A DNA stretch of 64,000 bases, taken from assembly GCF_014154935.1 (NCBI RefSeq), contig NZ_JACEHH010000044.1, positions 1-64,000 of the forward strand, written 5' to 3'. Positions 1-7,138 of this stretch are shown one piece after another. The notes beneath the pieces are model-generated. The model searched no databases, was not told the DNA's origin, and saw nothing but the letters and a program-made list of their open reading frames with translations. The first letter of the stretch is position 1, and each line of letters opens with the position of its first letter. The DNA is from Stieleria mannarensis. Its GTDB lineage: Bacteria > Planctomycetota > Planctomycetia > Pirellulales > Pirellulaceae. The position numbers were made by a program, and so were the translations under genes.

Positions 1-357
1 CCCATCGTTTCCGATCGATCGGCAGATTACTGATGCCAATTACCAAACAACCAAATTGTCAAAAATCAGTGCTCCGATCCCCGCGACCGAGCCGCTGGAA
101 TCGAAGGACGCCGCGTGTGCAGCCGTCCGCCGCAGAACTTTGCGGCGGGCGGTCACTCACGAGCGAGGCGGGAAGATAGAGCCGTCAGGCTCGACCGTCA
201 ACCGTTCTTCACAAGAAAAATGACGAAACCTCAAAGACGCCTTCCCGATGCCGCCTAAAGCGGCGGAAAAGCCGAGGAAAACGGCCTATTTTGCCGCGAT
301 TCCGGCCGGATTAGGGATCCCGGACCGGCAGAAATGGGAGTCTGCTCGGGACACCCC
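1..357. other. Gene-free left edge with GC-rich hairpins
   Basis: No coding region with convincing protein character is seen here. The stretch holds a strong hairpin at 122-153 (12-nt arms GCCGTCCGCCGC and GCGGCGGGCGGT, one G-T wobble, 8-nt loop). A small one follows near 181-194 (GAGCC-GTCA-GGCTC), and a CCGC/GCGG hairpin lies near 250-262. It sits downstream of the sulfatase stop, so the hairpins could end that transcript, but no T-tract is visible. A structured RNA cannot be excluded. Confidence 0.35.
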
Positions 358-1755
358 TCAACGCTGATTCCAGTCCGTCCCCTCGGCCATCACGCTGGCG
401 TTGATCTCCAAAAGCCTGTTCTTCAATCTCGCCAGCACCTCAGGACGCGCGGCAGCCAAATCATGCTGCTGGCGCGGATCGTCCTTCAAGTCAAACAGCT
501 GGTAGTTGTGATAGCCGCCCGAGCGGATCGCCGGAATCCACGACTCCTGAAACATGTTGTGGGTCGACAACTCGTAATCGGGCTGGGCGACCAGCGAATA
601 ATCCCCCTCGCGGAGCGCCACGATCGGACGAGACTTTTGCAGGTGCCAGAACAGCGGCTGGTGCCGTGTGAACTCCGCCGCGTTTCCTTTCAAGATCGGC
701 GACAGGTCCGAACCGTCCAGGTGTCGCCCGCCCGGCGGGGCGATTTGCAGCAGGCCGCAAACGGTTGGCAACACATCGACCAGTCCCGCGGGCTGGTCCA
801 CGACGACACCGGAGGGAATCTTCCCCGGCCATGAGAAAATGCCCGGGACGCGGATGCCGCCTTCCCAGTTGACGCCCTTGCGGCCACGCAGCCCGCCGGT
901 TCGCTCATCCAAATAGCTGCCGTTGTCCGAAGCATAGATCACCAGCGTGTTCTCGTACTGACCGATCGCTTTCAGCTTTTCAAACAACCGACCGATCGCG
1001 CGGTCGGTGTTGTCGATCGTCCCGGAGTAAATGGCCCCACGCTTATCAAGCGGCCCGTATTGAGAGACCAATTCATCGGGTGCCGCGATCTTTTGATGCG
1101 GTTCGTGAAACCACACGTTCAAGAAAAACGGGGTGTCCGGTTGCCGCTGTCGGTCCAACCAGCCGATCGCTTCATCCACCACAATCTGACACGAATAACC
1201 TTCGATGACGCCCACCGGCTGACCATTGCGAATGAAGTTCTTGGGATTGCGGTGGCTGGGCAGGGCATTGTTGTCGGTGGCGAACCAATAATCGAATCCG
1301 TGATCGCTTGGCGTGGGCTTGTCCCGCGTCGGCGTCGGCAATCCGAGATGCCACTTGCCGAAGTGCGCCGTCGCGTACCCCGCCTGGTGTAGCTGCTCGG
1401 CCAGCGTGATCTCACGCTCTCGCAAGTGCGACTTCTGGCTGTCGTTGTGGATCCAGCTGTAGACCCCGGTGCGAATGTGGTGCCGACCGGTCATCAGGGT
1501 CGCGCGCGAAGGCGAACAGACGGCGCAGCCGGAATAAAAATTCGTGAACCGCATCCCCCGAGCGGCCAAGCCGTCCAGCACGGGCGTCTTCACGGGGCCG
1601 CCATAGCAGCCGATGTCCTGATACCCCAAGTCATCGGCCAAAAGCATGATGACATTGGGACGCTCGCCCACGTTTTTTCTCTCAGCACCGTCTCCCGCAG
1701 CGCGAGGTGCCGACACCAATGTCGCAAGCGACATGACAAAAACGATCCAACGCAT
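358..1755 (-). CDS. Secreted sulfatase (formylglycine type I)
   Basis: Predicted sulfatase hydrolysing sulfate esters, probably of algal polysaccharides, outside the cytoplasm. The chosen start (CAT at 1753-1755) gives 465 residues with a signal peptide ([20 protein letters not shown]); an upstream in-frame start at 1827 would place a non-secretory stretch before it. Visible motifs are the metal-binding DD at residues 41-42, the sulfatase signature CSPSR with the formylglycine cysteine at residue 80, GRHH just after it, FGKWHLG, and a late SDNGS segment supplying further metal ligands. Length is normal for the family. It reads away from the YCII genes, so the 244-nt gap upstream is a divergent promoter region. 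The substrate cannot be predicted. Confidence 0.93.
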   Translation of the reverse strand: MRWIVFVMSLATLVSAPRAAGDGAERKNVGERPNVIMLLADDLGYQDIGCYGGPVKTPVLDGLAARGMRFTNFYSGCAVCSPSRATLMTGRHHIRTGVYSWIHNDSQKSHLREREITLAEQLHQAGYATAHFGKWHLGLPTPTRDKPTPSDHGFDYWFATDNNALPSHRNPKNFIRNGQPVGVIEGYSCQIVVDEAIGWLDRQRQPDTPFFLNVWFHEPHQKIAAPDELVSQYGPLDKRGAIYSGTIDNTDRAIGRLFEKLKAIGQYENTLVIYASDNGSYLDERTGGLRGRKGVNWEGGIRVPGIFSWPGKIPSGVVVDQPAGLVDVLPTVCGLLQIAPPGGRHLDGSDLSPILKGNAAEFTRHQPLFWHLQKSRPIVALREGDYSLVAQPDYELSTHNMFQESWIPAIRSGGYHNYQLFDLKDDPRQQHDLAAARPEVLARLKNRLLEINASVMAEGTDWNQR

Positions 1756-1999
1756 TTCGATAGAACCCTGTTTCGATTTCGGGGCTGATAAAGTGACGCT
1801 GTCCAGCGAGCAGCAATCTACCATCATTCATCACTCGACAGGCTCATTCAACACACCCGAATCTGCCGCCCAGGAAAACACGAGCGTTTTGTTTGTTTCA
1901 AATTTTTTTTCTTCCGGATGTCGATTTCCGCATCAGCCGCTCGACTCATCATCAAACGCCCGATCGCCTTCGCTTGGTCTGTACCCCGGAGAACCACAC

Positions 2000-2404
2000 A
2001 TGAAATTCATCTGCATGGGATTTATCGACGAATCGAAATGGGAGTCATTGACTGCCGAGGAAGGGCAACGACTGATGGAGGCATGCTTTGCCTATGACGA
2101 CGAATTGCGCCGCGGCGGTCACTTTCTTGGCGGCGAAGCGCTGCAATCGGCGAAGAATGCGGTCACCCTGCGAACCAACCAAGGCGTTGTTGAAGCGACC
2201 GACGGCCCGTATGCGGAAACGAAAGAAATACTCGGCGGCATTCTGCTCCTTGACGCCCGTGACCTGAAGCATGCGATTTCATTGATGTCGAAACATCCTG
2301 GTGTCCAAATGGGGCCGTTTGAAATCCGACCGGCAGACGAACAAGTCAACGAACTCATTGCAGAACGAGACGCCGCCTTCGCAGCCACGACCGCAACAGG
2401 ATGA
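2000..2404 (+). CDS. YCII/DGPF-domain protein
   Basis: A 134-residue protein of the YCII-related (DGPF) family. The start at 2000 follows a purine-rich GGAGAA; the reading frame stays open upstream but the extension has no protein character. The family signature appears as DGPYAETKE (usual form DGPFAETKE), preceded by a short beta-alpha segment and followed by the typical GPFEIRPA end. Members are small ferredoxin-fold proteins of unclear biochemical role, often near ECF sigma factors or VOC proteins; no sigma factor lies in this window next to it. It is the first of three YCII-type proteins in 1.8 kb on the same strand, which suggests tandem duplication and divergence. Confidence 0.88.
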   Translation: MKFICMGFIDESKWESLTAEEGQRLMEACFAYDDELRRGGHFLGGEALQSAKNAVTLRTNQGVVEATDGPYAETKEILGGILLLDARDLKHAISLMSKHPGVQMGPFEIRPADEQVNELIAERDAAFAATTATG

Positions 2405-2532
2405 ACGTATTCCTCGCGATCGATGCCAGCTTGACGCGTGAGCGAGAGGCCACCCTGAATCGCCGAGCGACGTAGCCGTCTGCCACGCTACCACCCTAAT
2501 CAAAACATAAAACCTACACGGAGAAGAATCAA

Positions 2533-3378
2533 ATGAAAGTCATGGTGATCGTCAAAGCGACGGCAAGTTCCGAAGCGGGGGAACTACCAAGCGAAGCGTT
2601 ACTCAAAGCAATGGGCCAGTTCAACGAGGAACTGGTGAATGCCCGCATCATGAAGGCGGGTGAAGGGCTGAAACCGACTTCGGAAGCCAAACGCGTTCAC
2701 TTTCGCGGCACAGATCGAACCGTCACCGATGGCCCCTTTGCAGAAACCAAAGAACTGATCGCAGGCTATTGGCTGTGGGAAGTCAAGTCGATGGAGGAAG
2801 CCGTCGAGTGGGTCAAACGCTGTCCGAATCCGATGATGGAAGATTCCGACATCGACATTCGACCGATCTACGAAATGGAAGACTTTGCCGAAGTCGACCC
2901 ACAAAGCGAGGTGGCGAAACATGAAGACGGATTGCGCAGCCGCATCGCCACACATGACGCTAACGTTCAACCCTACCTGTTCTTCGGCGGACGATGCGAA
3001 GAGGCACTGGAATTCTACCAGCAAGCCATCGGCGCATCGGTTTCCATGTGCATGCGATTCAATGAGAGTCCCGCCCCGGCGCCGGAGGGCATGATTCCGG
3101 AGGGTTTCGAGAACAAGATCATGCATGCGTCCTTCGAAGTCGGCAAGATGACAATCATGGCCTCCGACGGCTGCGGCGAACGCTCCGCGTTCGGATCATT
3201 CCGCCTCACCCTCAGCATGCCGTCGGCTGCAGACGCCGAGCTGGTTTTCAACGCACTGGCCGAAGGCGGAACCGTCGACATGCCGCTGACCAAGACGTTC
3301 TGGTCGCCACGCTATGGCATGGTCACCGACAAGTTCGGCCTCGGCTGGATGGTGATGGTCCCCGGCGAACCGTGTTAG
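2533..3378 (+). CDS. YCII/DGPF domain fused to PhnB-like VOC domain
   Basis: A 281-residue two-domain protein. Residues 1-125 are a YCII domain with the exact signature DGPFAETKE and the closing IDIRPIYEM segment. Residues 140-281 are a glyoxalase-fold (VOC) domain of the PhnB/3-demethylubiquinone type: PYLFFGGRCEEALEFYQQAIG near its start, and a YGMVTDKFGLGWMV end typical of this family. The catalytic role is unknown; PhnB-like domains usually lack an assigned substrate. The two domain types also occur as separate genes on either side, so the cluster contains the parts and the fusion. Its stop codon lies in a 15-nt tandem repeat (3375-3410). Confidence 0.88.
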   Translation: MKVMVIVKATASSEAGELPSEALLKAMGQFNEELVNARIMKAGEGLKPTSEAKRVHFRGTDRTVTDGPFAETKELIAGYWLWEVKSMEEAVEWVKRCPNPMMEDSDIDIRPIYEMEDFAEVDPQSEVAKHEDGLRSRIATHDANVQPYLFFGGRCEEALEFYQQAIGASVSMCMRFNESPAPAPEGMIPEGFENKIMHASFEVGKMTIMASDGCGERSAFGSFRLTLSMPSAADAELVFNALAEGGTVDMPLTKTFWSPRYGMVTDKFGLGWMVMVPGEPC

Positions 3379-3410
3379 CGAATTAGCAGTTAGCGGATTA
3401 GCAATTAGCC
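3375..3410. repeat. 15-nt AT-rich tandem repeat
   Basis: Two and a half copies of a 15-nt unit of the form TTAGCGAATTAGCAG (3375-3389, 3390-3404, then TTAGCC). The first copy contains the TAG stop of the YCII-VOC fusion gene, so the repeat may have grown from the end of the gene. Confidence 0.75.
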
Positions 3411-3430
3411 TACTGACGACTGAAAAACCA

Positions 3431-3820
3431 ATGAAATACATGCTCCTGATCTACGGCGACGAGCGTTGCTGGACCGAAGACGAACGGCTGGAGTGCATGC
3501 TCGAGTCGATGCGGATCTCCGACGAACTCCAGCAACAGGGAAAGCTGATCTCGTCGGATCCATTGCATTCGGTCACCACGGCAACCAGTCTCCGCATCCG
3601 CAACGGCCACAAGCAAGTCACCGACGGCCCGTTCGCCGAAACGACCGAACAACTCGGCGGCTACTACCTGATCGACGTCGACAACCTGGACGAAGCGATC
3701 GCGATCGCCGCGCGGCTGCCGCCGGCCAAAAAGGGGACGATCGAAATCCGTCCGCTGTTTCCCAAACCGCAGGTCGGCGCTGAAGGCTTGACCGACCAAA
3801 CAGCAGAATCTACGGCTTAG
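3431..3820 (+). CDS. YCII/DGPF-domain protein
   Basis: A 129-residue YCII-family protein. It starts MKYMLLIYGDE, the usual first strand of the family, carries the exact DGPFAETTE signature in the middle, and ends with the GTIEIRPL segment. No enzyme activity can be assigned. It follows the YCII-VOC fusion by 52 nt on the same strand, so the two are probably co-transcribed. An alternative frame (3466-3783) lacks family character. Confidence 0.9.
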   Translation: MKYMLLIYGDERCWTEDERLECMLESMRISDELQQQGKLISSDPLHSVTTATSLRIRNGHKQVTDGPFAETTEQLGGYYLIDVDNLDEAIAIAARLPPAKKGTIEIRPLFPKPQVGAEGLTDQTAESTA

Positions 3821-3846
3821 GATCGAATAAAGAACATCCCTTCAAT

Positions 3847-3904
3847 CGTAGCTACCTTCGCCAGAAGGTGGATTCCCTGTGCTCCCCACGTCCTAGCGAG
3901 CGTG
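3847..3904 (+). repeat. Double-hairpin dispersed repeat, intergenic copy
   Basis: First hairpin at 3852-3871 (stem CTACCTTC/GAAGGTGG, loop GCCA), followed by a weaker second hairpin around 3887-3904 (CACG...GAGCGTG). The first 25 nt, 3847-3871, are identical to 32304-32328 on the other strand, and a degenerate form is at 15981-16005. This copy lies between a YCII and a VOC gene, downstream of a stop codon, where it could act as an mRNA 3' structure. Confidence 0.8.
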
Positions 3905-3985
3905 TCTACGCTGACGCTGCATCGCCACCCCTGGAAGCCTACCCCACTTCGCCCCATCCCGTTTCATCACACTGGAGTACACGTC

Positions 3986-4363
3986 ATGAATCGCAATCCC
4001 GTCGGCTGGTTTGAAATCTATGTCGAAGACCTTGATCGAGCAAAGGCTTTCTACGAAACCGTGTTGCGGGTTCAGCTCGAACGCCTAGAGACGCCGACCG
4101 CGGAACTCGAGATGCTCGCATTCCCGATGCAGTCGGACGCCGCCGGGGCCAGCGGTGCGATCGTCAAAGCGACCGGCTGCACCCCCAACGGCAACGGCAC
4201 GCTCGTCTATTTTTCGTGCCGAGACTGTGCCGACGAAGCCTCTCGGGTCGAAGCGGCGGGTGGCAAAATCCACAAATCCAAATTCTCCATCGGCCCTCAC
4301 GGTTTCATCGCGTTGGCGATCGACACCGAAGGCAATGTGATCGGGTTCCATTCACTCAGCTAA
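3986..4363 (+). CDS. VOC (glyoxalase-fold) family protein
   Basis: A 125-residue single VOC domain. The start at 3986 (MNRNPVGWFEIYVEDLDRAK) is chosen because the family begins with this strand; the frame is open further upstream, but those 28 residues come from repeat-rich intergenic DNA. Visible features are VGWFEIYVEDLDRAKAFYE, a central DEASRVEAAGGKI and the closing DTEGNVIGFHS typical of such proteins. The substrate is unknown. The next VOC gene starts 9 nt after its stop, so translation is probably coupled. Confidence 0.9.
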   Translation: MNRNPVGWFEIYVEDLDRAKAFYETVLRVQLERLETPTAELEMLAFPMQSDAAGASGAIVKATGCTPNGNGTLVYFSCRDCADEASRVEAAGGKIHKSKFSIGPHGFIALAIDTEGNVIGFHSLS

Positions 4364-4372
4364 AGTGACCTC

Positions 4373-4843
4373 ATGCAATTCAAACAAAAACTCACTCCGT
4401 TTCTCTCCTACACCGACCGGGCCGAAGAAGCGGCGGCGTTTTATGTCGACGTGATCCCAGGCGGCCGCATGCTCGGCACCGTCCGCAATCCGCAGAACGA
4501 CGCGGTCTTGACGGTCGAATTTGAAATGGCCGGCATGACCTTCGTCGCACTCAACGCCGGCCAGAACTGGGAATTCAGTCCCGCCATTTCACTGGCATTG
4601 GCCTGCGACAACCAGGAAGAAATCGACACCGTGTGGCAACGTCTGACCGCCGACGGAGGCAACGAGGTCGCCTGCGGATGGCTGCAAGACAAGTTCGGAA
4701 TGTCGTGGCAGATCGTGCCGTCGAAGCTCCAAGCTTGGCTGGACAGCGGTGACGCGGCGGCGATCCAACGCATGTTCGAGTCGCTATGGCAGATGAAAAA
4801 GCTGGACATCGCCACGCTCCAACAAGCCTTCGATGGCAGTTAG
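4373..4843 (+). CDS. PhnB-like VOC family protein
   Basis: A 156-residue VOC protein of the PhnB/3-demethylubiquinone-methyltransferase-like group: PFLSYTDRAEEAAAFYVDVIP at the start, FVALNAGQNWEFSPAISLALAC in the middle, and CGWLQDKFGMSWQIVP near the end. This pattern is close to that of the VOC half of the 2533-3378 fusion. It starts 9 nt behind the preceding VOC gene. It may be a stress or resistance-type binding protein, but no activity can be read from the sequence. Confidence 0.92.
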   Translation: MQFKQKLTPFLSYTDRAEEAAAFYVDVIPGGRMLGTVRNPQNDAVLTVEFEMAGMTFVALNAGQNWEFSPAISLALACDNQEEIDTVWQRLTADGGNEVACGWLQDKFGMSWQIVPSKLQAWLDSGDAAAIQRMFESLWQMKKLDIATLQQAFDGS

Positions 4844-5045
4844 CCGTCCGCCGCAACTCGATCTGCGCATTGGATGATGTGTTCGGAGAGTCGCCGTGTT
4901 CTCCGAACTCGGCGCACCCGAAAAAGCGGCGTTTGGTCCCACACCGACCTCGGGGAGGCACGGGCGATTCCGCAAGCCCCGCCCCCCGACTATCTTGGCG
5001 CGATCGCAATCCCCAAATGCACTCGCACCAGCCCCCGAATCGCGG

Positions 5046-6305
5046 ATGATCGATTTCGAATGCATCACCGGGCCTTTCGGTGTCCCGATCTACTACCAGC
5101 GTCTGCCGGTCAACACCGTCTCGCTGTCATGGCTGGTGTTTGTCGGCAGCGCCGACGATGAACTAGCCGGAGGGCACGGCATCTATCACTGGTTCGAACA
5201 CCTGCCCTCCCGCGGCACGCAGCAGTTCCCCGGCGGCTACCTCGACACCGAAGCACGCTTGGTGCGGCACGGCGGCGGCAGCGACGCCGAAACGGGGTCG
5301 ACGCACACCTGTTTCAGCGCCAACGTTCCCAAACGCGTCTGGCCCCAGGCGATGGAAATGCTCGCCGAAATGGTCGGCCGGCCGCTATTGCGAATCAAAG
5401 ACGTCGAAGCCGAACGTGGGATCATCTTGCAGGAAATCAGTGAATGGCACTCCGATCCGTACCATCACTCACTGTGTCAATTGCCCTCGGTCCTCTGGCC
5501 CGGCCACCCGTTGGGGCACGACCAGTTGGGCACGGCCGCACAAATCAAATCCATGGATGCTCAATTGCTCCAGCGTGCGCACGAGTTGGGGTACTCGCGA
5601 AATCGATCCGTGCTGTTTGTCGCCGGGGATCTTGAGCGGTCACAGCTAATGGACGTCGCGGCGCGGTGCCTGGAGCGGATGCCCGACACACCGCTCAGCC
5701 CCCGCCGCGGCCCGATCGAATACGGCCGGCTTCCTGCCTGGCAGGCCGGCCACACCACGACGATCAAAACCTCGCATGACGATTCGGTGGTCTACCTGTT
5801 GTTCCCCATCCCGCCGTTGTCGGCTGGCATCGACAACTACCTGCAGTGGGATTTCCTGGACGAAATTTTTTCCGCCGGAGAACTCGGCTCGCCGCTCAGC
5901 CGCCTGGTCCGCGAAGAAGAACAGTTGGCGTATTCGCCCGAGTTCACCAGCACCACTTACCCGGACGGCGGCTATGCGGGACTGGTGACGCAAACCGGCG
6001 TCGATCCGGAGCGTGTTTTATCGGCGTTTTGGCGACTGATCCGAAGCCCCGAAATCCGCTCGCAGCAATGGCTCGATTACGTCCGCGACACCATCCGTGG
6101 ACGGATCGAAATGCACGACCCGAATGCGACCGAGTACACCGAAGAAGGGGCCGCGTCGCTGATCCACTACGGCCGCTGCCTGCCCGATGAAGAGTACTCG
6201 GCGAAGATGCTCAGCTACACCGATCGACAGGTCAAACAGTGGCTTGAGCGACTCGTGCCGGAAGCGGCACACGCGATCGTGTTTCAGGGCCAGGGCGACG
6301 AGTGA
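5046..6305 (+). CDS. M16-family zinc peptidase (pitrilysin type)
   Basis: A 419-residue protein with the inverted zinc motif HxxEH: H48 and H52 are ligands and E51 the catalytic base (HWFEHLPSRG). The third ligand should be in the VEAERGIILQEISE segment about 75 residues later. The length fits a single-chain M16B peptidase with two homologous halves. The start at 5046 (MIDFECITGPFGVPIYYQ) is chosen because the domain begins there; an open frame from 4896 adds 50 low-complexity residues. No signal peptide is evident, so it may be cytoplasmic. It follows the VOC gene by about 200 nt on the same strand and converges with the minus-strand unit ending at 6310. Confidence 0.88.
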   Translation: MIDFECITGPFGVPIYYQRLPVNTVSLSWLVFVGSADDELAGGHGIYHWFEHLPSRGTQQFPGGYLDTEARLVRHGGGSDAETGSTHTCFSANVPKRVWPQAMEMLAEMVGRPLLRIKDVEAERGIILQEISEWHSDPYHHSLCQLPSVLWPGHPLGHDQLGTAAQIKSMDAQLLQRAHELGYSRNRSVLFVAGDLERSQLMDVAARCLERMPDTPLSPRRGPIEYGRLPAWQAGHTTTIKTSHDDSVVYLLFPIPPLSAGIDNYLQWDFLDEIFSAGELGSPLSRLVREEEQLAYSPEFTSTTYPDGGYAGLVTQTGVDPERVLSAFWRLIRSPEIRSQQWLDYVRDTIRGRIEMHDPNATEYTEEGAASLIHYGRCLPDEEYSAKMLSYTDRQVKQWLERLVPEAAHAIVFQGQGDE

Positions 6306-6309
6306 TTAC

Positions 6310-6339
6310 AAAAAACAGCCGGGACCGAAGCCCCGGCTG
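6310..6339 (-). terminator. Rho-independent terminator
   Basis: Read on the minus strand this is CAGCCGGG, a short loop containing CTTCGG, then CCCGGCTG, followed directly by six T (the A-run 6310-6315 on the plus strand). An 8-bp GC-rich stem plus a T-tract is a textbook intrinsic terminator. It ends transcripts of the minus-strand microprotein unit (6396-6824) and lies 5 nt beyond the stop of the convergent M16 gene. Confidence 0.85.
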
Positions 6340-6395
6340 CATCAATTCCAACCCGAATCGTTTCCATCCGTGGTGATTCCGGCGCGGAGGAATGA

Positions 6396-6527
6396 CTACT
6401 TCTTACCTTTCTTGCCTTTACCCTTCCCCTTCTTGCCTTTCTTCCCCTTGGACTTCTTGCCTTTGGATTTCTTCCCCTTGGCTTTCTTGTCCTTCTTCCC
6501 TTTGCCCTTTTTACCTTTTCCGGCCAC
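6396..6527 (-). CDS. 43-residue Lys/Gly-rich basic microprotein
   Basis: A short frame from GTG at 6525-6527 to TAG at 6396-6398. After the start it reads VAGKGKKGKGKKDKKAKG and continues as KSKGKK/KGKGKK-type repeats to a C-terminal GKK. Apart from one D, the chain after the first residues is only K, G, A and S, so the charge is extremely positive. Support for translation is a GGGGAG Shine-Dalgarno sequence 8 nt before the GTG and the terminator 57 nt after the stop. It lies 111 nt downstream of the RHH gene on the same strand and is probably its operon partner. The tail resembles the Lys-rich tails of bacterial histone H1-like proteins, so nucleic-acid binding is a reasonable guess. It could instead be a low-complexity leader or a by-product of a poly-purine tract. 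Confidence 0.6.
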   Translation of the reverse strand: MAGKGKKGKGKKDKKAKGKKSKGKKSKGKKGKKGKGKGKKGKK

Positions 6528-6638
6528 GGTACGATCTCCCCAAAAGAGTTTGCCGCGAGTTCCCTCTCACGGACCTTGCCAAATCAACGGGAACGTCCCG
6601 TCGACATTTCCATCCGACTGACCGATCGAATCGCCGCG

Positions 6639-6824
6639 TCACAGTTTCTTTGAGAGCTGCCGCCTCGCCTCGCGTACGAGGACCCGTCGCGCCCAATTGC
6701 TGAGCGAGCGATCGTCGTCCTCGGCCGCCAGTTCGAGCAGCTCTAACTCCTTTTCTGTGACGCGCAAGTTGACTCGTTCGGTGAGTTTCTTGGTCGGTTT
6801 CTGCTTGCTTTTACGCTTTGCCAT
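6639..6824 (-). CDS. Ribbon-helix-helix (CopG/MetJ-type) DNA-binding protein
   Basis: A 61-residue protein starting at CAT 6822-6824 (MAKRKSKQKPTKK). A basic N-tail is followed by a beta strand (ERVNLRVT), helix A (EKELELLELAAEDDD) and helix B (SLSNWARRVLVREARRQL), the ribbon-helix-helix layout used by dimeric repressors and many antitoxins. A strong promoter with two palindromes lies about 20 nt upstream, consistent with autorepression. There is no recognisable toxin next to it; the only neighbour in the same unit is the Lys/Gly microprotein. A longer frame starting at 6977 would run through the promoter and is not credible. Confidence 0.85.
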   Translation of the reverse strand: MAKRKSKQKPTKKLTERVNLRVTEKELELLELAAEDDDRSLSNWARRVLVREARRQLSKKL

Positions 6825-6851
6825 GCTGGTACTCAACGTTGCATGTCCGCA

Positions 6852-6880
6852 AACATACGGTGTATGACAAAATATGTCAA
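6852..6880 (-). promoter_or_regulatory. Sigma70-like promoter with overlapping palindromic operators
   Basis: On the minus strand TTGACA (6875-6880), a 17-nt spacer and TATGTT (6852-6857) make a near-consensus promoter. Two inverted repeats cover it: TGACA-5 nt-TGTCA (6865-6879) over the -35 side and CATAC-3 nt-GTATG (6854-6866) over the -10 side. They overlap by two bases. Transcription would start near 6845, giving a leader of about 20 nt before the RHH start codon. Palindromes placed like this are typical operator sites for an RHH dimer. Confidence 0.78.
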
Positions 6881-6967
6881 CGCCTGACGCCAGAGCGATG
6901 GCTGCCGCCGCTCCACACCGCGAGGGGCAGATCGCGTTGAAGAAACTCTCCATGGGAAGGGCGAACG

Positions 6968-7066
6968 GCACGGGCATGAGTGTTGGTGTGCAGGCTTTTG
7001 CCGCTCAGTGTCGCTACGTCGCTGCGACCGAGAATCGCCTCAAGGCTAGACACCAACGGTGGTTGA
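6968..7066. repeat. About 95-bp dispersed repeat, diverged copy
   Basis: Runs from GGCACGGGCATGAG through GTTGGTGTGCAGGCTTTTG, a GC-rich centre, and AATCGCCTCAAGGCTAGA to CACCAACGG. It aligns along its whole length with 56749-56845, where the central palindrome is perfect; here the centre has diverged. Half copies are at 27747-27776 (left half) and 48688-48735 (right half). The ends can pair (GGTGT...GGCT with AGCC...ACACC). Confidence 0.75.
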
Positions 7067-7138
7067 ATCCCTTGGTTGATTATGCCCGCGCCATCGAGGA
7101 GCGTAGCGAGGGCGACCGCCCGGGAGGGCCGTCGTGCT

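Noticed and set aside
2599-3126. 175-residue minus-strand frame under the YCII-VOC gene
   Set aside because: Shadow of a well-supported coding gene on the other strand.
6187-6621. Plus-strand open frame rich in Phe, Leu and Pro over the Lys/Gly gene
   Set aside because: It begins inside the M16 gene in another frame and is simply the complement of the K/G-rich minus-strand codons.
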